From Alphaproteobacteria bacterium (lineage in GTDB: Bacteria; Pseudomonadota; Alphaproteobacteria; Rhizobiales; Rhizobiaceae): a stretch of DNA of 7,755 nucleotides. Under the pieces are notes generated by a model. That model saw nothing but the letters and a program-made list of their open reading frames with translations, ran no database searches and was not told the origin of the DNA. The number at the start of each line of letters is the position of its first letter. The stretch's first letter is position 1. The stretch is taken from contig JAFKFE010000207.1 of assembly GCA_017308345.1 (NCBI GenBank), positions 1-7,755 of the forward strand, given 5' to 3'. Positions 1-5,098 of the stretch are shown here, in pieces. The translations under genes and the position numbers were made by a program.

Positions 1-63
1 AAATGAGGCAGCGCATCGGACAACCGCCGCGTCGGGACACGGCGCCAGATGAAGGAATCGACA

Positions 64-453
64 ATGAACGCGCTGAAAAACATCAGGAATATCGACTACA
101 CCGTGCTGTTCGCCCGCGACATGAACAAGATGCGCCGCTTCTACGAGGACGTGATGGGCTTTGTCGTCCATTCCAGCCTGGGAGAGGGCTGGACGGCCTA
201 TCAGGTCGGCTCGTGCCTGCTGGCGCTGACCGAGCGCGGCGTCATGTTCAGCGACGCGCCAACGCCGGCCGGCGCGCTCTCGGCGCAACTCGCCTTTCGC
301 GTGACGCCAGCCCAGGTTGACCAGTGCGCCGCGACATTGCGTGAAAAGGGCGTGGCGATCGAAAGCGGGCCGGCCGACCAGCCCTGGGGCCATCGCACGC
401 TGTTCTTCCGCGACCCCGACGGCAACGTCCTGGAGATCTATGCGGACATCTAG
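64..453 (+). CDS. VOC-fold (glyoxalase/bleomycin-resistance superfamily) protein, 129 aa
   Basis: Small cytosolic protein of the vicinal oxygen chelate superfamily; members are metal-dependent dioxygenases, lyases or isomerases, or metal-free binding proteins. The substrate cannot be told from sequence. The family pattern is clear: an N-terminal strand (NIDYTVLFARDM, residues 9-20), a helix with FYEDVMGF (26-33), and the C-terminal signature PWGHRTLFFRDPDGN (107-121) followed by LEIYADI. Of the usual metal-ligand positions, H110 and E124 look conserved, but the first-strand position that is normally His or Gln appears to be Y12, so metal binding is uncertain. The ATG at 64 is preferred because AAGGA (52-56) lies 7 bases upstream; an in-frame ATG at 49 would add five residues and leave that site inside the gene. 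The gene converges on the WYL regulator and resembles the second VOC protein at 1326-1730, suggesting distant paralogues. The fold assignment is secure; the function is not. Confidence 0.9.
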   Translation: MNALKNIRNIDYTVLFARDMNKMRRFYEDVMGFVVHSSLGEGWTAYQVGSCLLALTERGVMFSDAPTPAGALSAQLAFRVTPAQVDQCAATLREKGVAIESGPADQPWGHRTLFFRDPDGNVLEIYADI

Positions 454-502
454 GGCATGATCCCGAAAAATGGGAACCGGGTTTCGGACAAAGATCATGC
501 CC
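453..502. repeat. Palindromic intergenic repeat of rhizobial type
   Basis: The outer arms GGGCATGATC (453-462) and GATCATGCCC (493-502) are perfect 10-bp inverted repeats. An inner pair, CCGAAA (463-468) and TTTCGG (482-487), extends the hairpin, with five unpaired bases at 488-492 and a GGGAACC-containing loop. The first G of the element is also the last base of the upstream VOC stop codon. From memory, the motif order CATGATCCCGAAAA / TGGGAACCGG / TTTCGG / GATCATGCC matches a short dispersed palindromic element common in Mesorhizobium and related genomes; the copy number in this genome cannot be checked here. It sits between two convergent genes, so as RNA it could form a bidirectional terminator or stabilising hairpin, although no T-run follows it. 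No second copy is visible in the window. Confidence 0.8.
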
Positions 503-509
503 CAATGAT

Positions 510-1214
510 CTAGCCTTGCGGCAGTTGAATGCCTTGCGCTTCCATGTGCCGTTTCCAGCGGTTGCGCAGCTCGCCCGGCCGGCAGCCGATGCGCTCGTCG
601 AGAAAGGTCGCCGCGCTTATCCGGTCCGTGCGGAAATGGCGGAAATCCTGGCGCAATTCGCACCAGGCGGCGAGCAGCCGCACGGTCTCGGCATAGCCGA
701 TCATCGTCGGCCAGATGACGCGCTCGCTCTCGTCGCCCTGTTCGTTGCGGTAGCGGATGCGGATCTTGTGACCCTTGCGGATAGAGGCCCGCGCCCGCGC
801 GATGTCCAGTCCATCGGGCAGGCTGGCGCGGCTGAGCGGCGCGCCGACGCTGGGCTGGCTGACGAAGGGGCGCAGCCGCTCGGGCACCACCGTCGCGATC
901 TTGGCGATCAGGTCGCGCGCCGCGCCGGCCAGCACCGCATCGCCCTTGTCGGCCACCCACTGCGCGCCGAGCACCGCCGCCTCCAGCTCGTCCGGCGTCA
1001 GCATCAGCGGCGGCATGTCGTAGTCGCGGTCGAGCACATAGCCGAGGCCGGCTTCGCCCCGGATCGGCACGCGCTGTCCGATGAGGTCGGCGATGTCGCG
1101 ATAGACCGAGCGTCGCGAGGTCTCGAGTTCCTCGGCGATCTGGCTGGCCGTGATCGGCCGGCTCGAGCGCCGCAGGATCTGGATGATCTGGAACAGTCTG
1201 TCGGCGCGGCGCAA
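510..1214 (-). CDS. HTH/WYL-domain transcriptional regulator (YafY type), 234 aa
   Basis: DNA-binding regulator of the YafY/DeoR-like WYL family, in which an N-terminal winged helix binds DNA and the WYL domain is thought to sense a ligand. Residues 1-62 form the helix-turn-helix, with RADRLFQIIQIL opening the domain and the recognition helix near TSRRSVYRDIADL (32-44), followed by the wing RGEAGLGYVL (52-61). A linker with PLMLTPDELEAAVLGAQWV (69-87) is typical of the family. The WYL domain spans about 140-206 and carries AAWCELRQDFRHFRTDRI (182-199), the usual Trp-Cys-x-Leu-Arg signature. I start it at TTG 1214: AGGAG (1226-1222 on this strand) lies 7 bases upstream and the protein then begins exactly at the conserved domain edge. 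The ATG five bases before it is out of frame, and the frame stays open upstream without homology. The gene is divergent from the second VOC gene, a common arrangement for regulator and target, and overlaps nothing. The inducer is unknown. Confidence 0.93.
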   Translation of the reverse strand: MRRADRLFQIIQILRRSSRPITASQIAEELETSRRSVYRDIADLIGQRVPIRGEAGLGYVLDRDYDMPPLMLTPDELEAAVLGAQWVADKGDAVLAGAARDLIAKIATVVPERLRPFVSQPSVGAPLSRASLPDGLDIARARASIRKGHKIRIRYRNEQGDESERVIWPTMIGYAETVRLLAAWCELRQDFRHFRTDRISAATFLDERIGCRPGELRNRWKRHMEAQGIQLPQG

Positions 1215-1220
1215 GGCATG

Positions 1221-1226
1221 TCTCCT
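1221..1226 (-). promoter_or_regulatory. Ribosome binding site deciding the TTG start of the WYL regulator
   Basis: The minus strand reads AGGAGA here, and the core AGGAG is 7 bases from TTG at 1214. The nearer ATG (1219-1217) is too close to this site and reads a different frame without WYL homology, so the site supports a TTG start. Confidence 0.6.
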
Positions 1227-1249
1227 GTTGCCACTATGCTGGCAGCAGG
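1224..1249. promoter_or_regulatory. Candidate operator, 26-bp inverted repeat in the regulator/VOC divergent spacer
   Basis: The arms CCTGTTGCCA (1224-1233) and TGGCAGCAGG (1240-1249) pair at 9 of 10 positions around a 6-base spacer (CTATGC), giving roughly one-helical-turn spacing between half-site centres, suited to a dimeric winged-helix protein. A possible minus-strand promoter overlaps it: TTGTGG (1261-1256), 17 bases, then CATAGT (1238-1233), with the -10 box over the operator spacer and the ribosome binding site at its edge. Binding would therefore be expected to block expression of the regulator, and the site is also about 77 bases upstream of the second VOC start codon. The repeat is directly visible; its role as the binding site of the WYL regulator is inferred, and the promoter match is weak. 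Confidence 0.5.
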
Positions 1250-1313
1250 GTCGGTCCACAAGCCGCGCATGGCGCCAGAAAGGCGCGTCCAGCCGCGAAG
1301 ACGGCCAACGCAT

Positions 1314-1317
1314 GGAG
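1314..1317 (+). promoter_or_regulatory. Ribosome binding site deciding the GTG start of the second VOC gene
   Basis: GGAG lies 8 bases upstream of GTG 1326, which opens the VOC reading frame. The ATG at 1312 overlaps this site but reads a different frame. Confidence 0.55.
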
Positions 1318-1325
1318 AAGACCAA

Positions 1326-1730
1326 GTGGATTTCGTTTCGACCCGCATCATCACCGCCGACGTCAGGCGGCTCGTCGCCTTCTACGAGACGGTGACGGGC
1401 GTCAAGCTCACGCTCTACACCGAGGATTTCGCCGAGCTGGTCACCGAGGCGGGCACGCTGGCGATCGGCAGCACACGCACGCTTCGGCTCTTCGGCGGCG
1501 ATCATGTCGCGAGCCCCGCCGCGAACCGCAGCGCGATCGTCGAGTTCCGCGTCGCCGATGTCGACGAGGAGTATCGTCGGCTGGGCGGTTTCATCGGCGG
1601 CGCGTTGGTGCAGGCGCCAACCACCATGCCCTGGGGCAACCGCTCGCTTTTGTTCCGCGATCCCGATGGCAATCTGGTGAATTTCTTCACGCCGGTGACC
1701 GCGGAGGCCATCGCAAAATTCGAGCGATGA
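1326..1730 (+). CDS. VOC-fold protein, second copy, probably metal-independent, 134 aa
   Basis: Vicinal oxygen chelate superfamily protein of one to two beta-alpha-beta-beta-beta modules. The N-terminal strand and helix (STRIITADVRRLVAFYETVTG, residues 5-24) and the C-terminal signature PWGNRSLLFRDPDGN (102-116) are typical. The residues at the usual ligand positions look non-metal-binding: Ser/Thr at 5-6 in the first strand, N105 where the first VOC protein has His, and N119 where a Glu is usual. It may be a binding or antibiotic-sequestering type protein rather than a metalloenzyme. The GTG start is chosen because GGAG precedes it by 8 bases and the fold begins at once; the resulting length matches the family. 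The gene is divergent from the WYL regulator and downstream of the candidate operator, so it is the likeliest regulatory target. The substrate is unknown. Confidence 0.88.
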   Translation: MDFVSTRIITADVRRLVAFYETVTGVKLTLYTEDFAELVTEAGTLAIGSTRTLRLFGGDHVASPAANRSAIVEFRVADVDEEYRRLGGFIGGALVQAPTTMPWGNRSLLFRDPDGNLVNFFTPVTAEAIAKFER

Positions 1731-1787
1731 GGCTGCCGCCGATACGCGACGGAAGCCGGCGTTTGACAATCCGTGACAGCGGCGGAG

Positions 1788-1816
1788 GTTGACCCCGCCG
1801 CCCATACAGCCGATAT
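1788..1816 (+). promoter_or_regulatory. Candidate housekeeping promoter of the kamA-like gene
   Basis: GTTGAC (1788-1793), a 17-base spacer and CGATAT (1811-1816) match the alphaproteobacterial housekeeping consensus CTTGAC-N17-CTATAT at 5 of 6 positions in each box. Transcription would start near 1823-1825, leaving a leader of about 20 bases before ATG 1844. The upstream VOC gene ends at 1730, so read-through from it is also possible. A TTGACA at 1763-1768 lacks a convincing partner. Confidence 0.45.
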
Positions 1817-1843
1817 CCCGCGCAAATCTGTCCCGGGACCGCG

Positions 1844-2944
1844 ATGACCATCGATTTCAAACAACCGGCGGCCGCCGCCGACGCCGCCTGGCAAGGCGAT
1901 ATCCGCGCTGGCGTGCGCCATGTCCGCGACCTCGCGGCCCTGCCGCTCTCGCCCGCCGAGCGCGCCGCCGCGCAGGAGGCCGCCGCCGGCCACAAGGTGC
2001 GCGTGCCCAAGCCCTATCTCGAGCTGATCGACTGGAACGACCCCGACGACCCGATCCGCGCCCAGGTCGTCCCGTCACCCGCCGAACTGGTCGCGGCCGA
2101 TGGCGAGCTCGACGACCCGATCGGCGACCACGAATTCAGCCCGGCGCCAAGGCTGACGCACCGCCATGCGGACCGCGTGCTTCTGTTCCCGACCTATCAA
2201 TGCGCCGTCTATTGCCGGTTCTGCTTCCGCAAGGAATCGCTGACGTCCATCGGACGCGGCTACACGCGCGAGGCGCTGGAACCGGCCCTGGCCTATATCG
2301 CCGGGCACCCGGAAATCCGCGAGGTGATCCTGACCGGCGGCGATCCGCTGTCGCTGCCCGACAAGGCGCTGGCCGAAATCCGCGCCCGCCTGGAGGCGAT
2401 CCCGCATCTGCGGCTGCTGCGCATCCACACCCGCGTGCCGGTGGCGCTGCCGTCGCGCGTCACGCCCGGCCTGGTCGAGGCGCTGCAGGGCCGGCTGATG
2501 GTGACGGTGGTGACCCACTTCAACCACGCGCGGGAAATCACACAGGCCACGGAGGCGGCCTGTCGCGCAATGCGGCAGGCGGGCTTCGTGCTGCTCAACC
2601 AGAGCGTCCTCCTGAAAGGCGTCAACGATCGTGTCGATGTGCTGGAGGAGCTCTGCCGCGAGCTGATGTACCGGCTCGGCGTCAAACCCTATTACCTCCA
2701 CCATGGCGATCTCGCGCGCGGCATGGCGCACCGCCGCACCACGATCGCCGAGGGCCAGGCGCTGGTGGCGGAGCTGCGCCGGCGCCTCTCCGGTATTTGC
2801 AACCCGACCTATGTCATCGACCTGCCTGACGGCGGCGGCAAGGTGCCGCTGGCGGCGAGCCATATCGAGGGACGCAATGGCGACGCCTGGCTGATCCGCG
2901 GGCAGGACGGGAAGGCGAGGGTGTATCGCGAGGTGGTCAGCTAG
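1844..2944 (+). CDS. KamA/EpmB-family radical SAM, PLP-dependent aminomutase, 366 aa
   Basis: Cytosolic enzyme of the lysine 2,3-aminomutase family. Members use a [4Fe-4S] cluster, S-adenosylmethionine and pyridoxal phosphate to move an amino group between the alpha and beta carbons of lysine or a related amino acid; the EpmB branch makes (R)-beta-lysine for elongation factor P. The cluster ligands are C120, C124 and C127 (CAVYCRFC). The SAM-contacting GGDPL is at 165-169, and the family blocks THFNHAREIT and NQSVLLKGVND follow. The PLP lysine is K333 in GGGKVP. D289 and D326, spaced as the two substrate-amine-binding aspartates of clostridial KamA, are present. The C-terminal zinc-binding cysteines of clostridial KamA are absent. 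The length lies between EpmB (~340) and KamA (~416). A weak GGGA (1835-1838) precedes ATG 1844. No efp or epmA lies in the window, so an EF-P role is not supported by context; family is sure, substrate not. Confidence 0.93.
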   Translation: MTIDFKQPAAAADAAWQGDIRAGVRHVRDLAALPLSPAERAAAQEAAAGHKVRVPKPYLELIDWNDPDDPIRAQVVPSPAELVAADGELDDPIGDHEFSPAPRLTHRHADRVLLFPTYQCAVYCRFCFRKESLTSIGRGYTREALEPALAYIAGHPEIREVILTGGDPLSLPDKALAEIRARLEAIPHLRLLRIHTRVPVALPSRVTPGLVEALQGRLMVTVVTHFNHAREITQATEAACRAMRQAGFVLLNQSVLLKGVNDRVDVLEELCRELMYRLGVKPYYLHHGDLARGMAHRRTTIAEGQALVAELRRRLSGICNPTYVIDLPDGGGKVPLAASHIEGRNGDAWLIRGQDGKARVYREVVS

Positions 2945-2946
2945 TC

Positions 2947-2997
2947 CGAGGTGCCTCGCGGCATTGCGGGAGCGAGCGACCGGTGTCACTCACACCG
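2947..2997. terminator. Short inverted repeats at a convergent gene junction, possible terminator
   Basis: Two small perfect inverted repeats lie between the kamA-like stop and the stop of the minus-strand ATP-grasp gene: CGAGG/CCTCG (2947-2958, only two bases between arms) and CGGTGT/ACACCG with a 5-base loop (2981-2997). The second straddles the ATP-grasp stop codon. Neither has a T-run on either strand, so intrinsic termination is only a possibility suggested by the tail-to-tail layout. Confidence 0.25.
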
Positions 2998-3928
2998 CCA
3001 GCCGGCGGGTCGCCTCGATCGAGGCTTCGGCGATGATGTCGAGCGCGCCGAACTGCGCGTGGAAATCAAGCCCGAACTGCTGCTGCACGTTGCGCCCGGC
3101 CGGTCCGCGCAGCATCCAGCTGTTGCCGGACGGGTTGATCTCGATGAGATGGAGCGTGCCGGTCGCCTCGTCGCGCAGCATGTCCACGCCAAGCGAGGGA
3201 ATGGTCGGAAAGACGGCATGCGCGCGCGTCGCAAGCTCGAGTATGTCCGTTTCCGCCGCCAGCGCGATCCTGCAGCCCTTGGCCGAGGCGATGATCGAGG
3301 CGCCCGGCGCGAGCCGGAAGCCATCGGGACTTGCCACCGGATTGACGTCTTTCCTGCCTTCGTAGCGGATCGCCGCCAGCGGCCGGCCGAGATAGGTGAG
3401 CACGCGGTAGGCGGTCGGCCAAGGGCCGGTATGGATATATTGCTGGGCAATCATCGGCGCGCGTCGGCCCGGATGATCCTGCGGATATTCGGATGGCTCC
3501 ATGTAGCGCACACGGCCGGTCTTGGTGATGCGCACATAGGCGCCGCGCGCGCCGCGCGCCGGCTTCACCACGACATAGGGCCCCCATGCCGACGGATCGA
3601 GCTTGGTGCCGGGCGCGATCTCGATCCATTTCGGGATCGGCAGGCCCGCCGCCTCCAGCGCCGCGAGCTGCCTGATCTTGCCCATGCGCTGATGGGCGAG
3701 CCGCGCGCCGCGCAGCGGCGCGAGCAGCTTCACCCGGTCCATTTCCATGGCAAGCGTCGGCCGCCTGGCGAGCGCGGCCGTCCTGAGCGGCGTGAGCGCG
3801 GAAGCCGTCGACAGCACGCTGACATCGATCTCGGGCGCGCGCGCCGAAATCAGCGCGCCGGCCCGGCGGAAATCCTCGATCGCTTCCTTCTTCGGGTAGC
3901 AGTAGAAGGCCAGGTTGAAATCAGGCAT
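2990..3928 (-). CDS. ATP-grasp ligase-like protein A (RimK/D-Ala-D-Ala ligase fold), 312 aa
   Basis: Predicted cytosolic ATP-grasp enzyme, a class that activates a carboxylate as an acyl phosphate and joins it to an amine or thiol; the substrates are not evident. Residues 1-80 form a pre-ATP-grasp domain. From about 84 the pattern GKIRQLAALEAAGLPIPKW is the usual entry to the fold. The ATP-binding strand lysine is K122 in VVVKPARGARGAY, with a glycine-rich loop after it. The hinge is AQQYIHTG (161-168), then AYRVLTYLGRPLAAIRYEG (173-191). The magnesium site is D249 (GVDML) with E263 and N265 in LIEINPSGNSW. It has no signal peptide or membrane segment. ATG 3928 is the natural fold start, though no strong ribosome binding site precedes it. 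The gene is divergent from ATP-grasp gene B and convergent with the kamA-like gene. The catalytic motifs look intact. It could be a peptide-modifying ligase, an alpha-glutamate-type ligase or a small-molecule amide synthase. Confidence 0.85.
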   Translation of the reverse strand: MPDFNLAFYCYPKKEAIEDFRRAGALISARAPEIDVSVLSTASALTPLRTAALARRPTLAMEMDRVKLLAPLRGARLAHQRMGKIRQLAALEAAGLPIPKWIEIAPGTKLDPSAWGPYVVVKPARGARGAYVRITKTGRVRYMEPSEYPQDHPGRRAPMIAQQYIHTGPWPTAYRVLTYLGRPLAAIRYEGRKDVNPVASPDGFRLAPGASIIASAKGCRIALAAETDILELATRAHAVFPTIPSLGVDMLRDEATGTLHLIEINPSGNSWMLRGPAGRNVQQQFGLDFHAQFGALDIIAEASIEATRRLAV

Positions 3929-3969
3929 GCCGGGTTTCGCGTGGAGGGTTCGTGGGCTAGAAGACGACG

Positions 3970-3988
3970 GATACCTTCCTCAGGTATC
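3970..3988. promoter_or_regulatory. Candidate operator, perfect palindrome between the divergent ATP-grasp genes
   Basis: GATACCT (3970-3976) and AGGTATC (3982-3988) are perfect 7-bp inverted repeats separated by TCCTC. The site is 42 bases upstream of the minus-strand ATG (3928) and 87 bases upstream of the plus-strand ATG (4076). It is relatively AT-rich for its surroundings. A weak minus-strand promoter, TTGGCG (4011-4006), 17 bases, then GATACC (3988-3983), would put the -10 box inside the palindrome. A shared operator for both transcripts is inferred; no regulator gene is adjacent. As RNA the same sequence could form a small hairpin. Confidence 0.4.
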
Positions 3989-4075
3989 AGAGAATGGTTC
4001 CGCAGCGCCAACGCAATCTCCACAGTCCGGCTGAACCGGGACGATCCCCGGCAAAGCCGAGGGAACACGCCTCGC

Positions 4076-5098
4076 ATGATCGTCTACGTCGTCACCGCCC
4101 GGTTCAGCACGACGATCCAGGGCCTGATCCGCGGCCTCGGCGCGGACGCGCGCGGGCGCCTGTCCTACCTCACCTATGAGGAGCTGTTCTTCGAGCGCGC
4201 CGCGCCGGTCGCGCATACCATCTTCACCGATTTCGATCGCCTGACCCGCTATGAGCTCGACTGCGCCGGCGCGGTGGCGCTGAGGCTGCAGGCGGCCGCG
4301 CCCGAGATCCGCATCCTCAACCACCCGCTTCATGCGCTGGAGCGCGTGCCGCTGCTGCGCAGGCTGCGGGAGGAGGGCGTCAACGACTTCGACGTCCAGC
4401 GCATAGACACCGGCGCGCGGCCGGACAGGTTTCCCGTCTTCCTGCGCGCCGAGGACGGCTATGGCGGACCCGAGACCGGCATCATCCGTTCCGAGGTGGA
4501 ATTCGACCAGGCGGTGGCCGCGCTGCGCCGCGACGGCAAGGGGCTGAAGGGGCGCATCGCCGTCGGCTATGTCGGCGAGCCGGATGCGAAGGGCGTCCAT
4601 CGCAAATACGGCGCCTTCAACGTCGGCGGCGCGATCGTGCCGCAGCACCTGATGCGCAGCGAGCACTGGGTGGTCAAGAAGAACTCCGCCGTGATCGGGC
4701 CGGCCGAGATCGAGGAGGAACTGGCCTTCATCCGCGAGAACCCGCATGCCGGGCAACTGGCGCGGGCCTTCCGCGTCGGCGGCCTCGACTTCGGCCGCGT
4801 CGACTATGGCTTCCACCAGGGGCGCCTCCAGGTCTATGAGATCAACTCCAACCCGAGCTTTCCCAATTTCGGCAAGAGCGACGGCCGCGGCGAACGCCGC
4901 CCGTTGATCCGCGAGCGCTTCGTGGCGGCCCTTCGCGCGATCGACACGCCGCACCGGCGCGGCCGGATCGGTTTTCCCGAGATAAGGCCGCGCGCGCACG
5001 ACCTGCACCTGCCGCGCACGCGGCTGCCGGCGAGCCTCGGGCGGCGGCTCCTCGACAGCGTCACCGGGCGCGCGAAACACGGCAAGGACACAGAATAG
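4076..5098 (+). CDS. ATP-grasp-like protein B, partner of a methyltransferase, 340 aa
   Basis: I recognise the ATP-grasp C-terminal core but no named family. Residues 1-115 form an N-terminal domain beginning with a hydrophobic strand (MIVYVVTARFS) and including NHPLHALERVPLLRRLREEG (82-101). FPVFLRAEDGYGGPETG (119-135) resembles the ATP-binding strand and glycine-rich loop, but Arg replaces the usual Lys. The strongest signal is GLDFGRVDYGFHQGRL (236-251) followed by YEINSNPSFPNFG (254-266), with E255 and N257/N259 as likely magnesium ligands. The last ~50 residues are Arg-rich and probably flexible. It is not closely similar to protein A. ATG 4076 follows GAGGGA (4059-4064) at 11 bases; the frame is open upstream and a GTG at 3941 would add 45 residues without evident fold. 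Its stop (TAG 5096-5098) overlaps the GTG of the methyltransferase by one base, so the two are almost certainly cotranscribed. It may be an active ligase with an altered nucleotide site, or a degenerate binding protein. Confidence 0.82.
   Translation: MIVYVVTARFSTTIQGLIRGLGADARGRLSYLTYEELFFERAAPVAHTIFTDFDRLTRYELDCAGAVALRLQAAAPEIRILNHPLHALERVPLLRRLREEGVNDFDVQRIDTGARPDRFPVFLRAEDGYGGPETGIIRSEVEFDQAVAALRRDGKGLKGRIAVGYVGEPDAKGVHRKYGAFNVGGAIVPQHLMRSEHWVVKKNSAVIGPAEIEEELAFIRENPHAGQLARAFRVGGLDFGRVDYGFHQGRLQVYEINSNPSFPNFGKSDGRGERRPLIRERFVAALRAIDTPHRRGRIGFPEIRPRAHDLHLPRTRLPASLGRRLLDSVTGRAKHGKDTE

Noticed and set aside
1215..1805. A 197-codon upstream extension of the WYL regulator frame
   Set aside because: It runs antisense through the second VOC gene and has no homology; a good ribosome binding site supports the TTG at 1214, at the domain edge.
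4027..4051. Overlapping CCGG/CCGGG stems upstream of ATP-grasp gene B
   Set aside because: These are several mutually exclusive 4-5 bp GC stems, as expected by chance at this GC content; no riboswitch-like architecture is visible.
3994..4179. A short plus-strand open frame in the ATP-grasp divergent spacer, considered as a precursor peptide
   Set aside because: It overlaps the start of ATP-grasp gene B out of frame, has no ribosome binding site, and its His/Pro/Arg-rich sequence lacks a leader/core layout.
2951..5098. A 715-codon open frame on the plus strand spanning both ATP-grasp regions
   Set aside because: Its first 375 codons are the low-complexity, Arg-rich antisense of ATP-grasp A; only the part from ATG 4076 looks like a protein. 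High GC makes stops rare in this frame.
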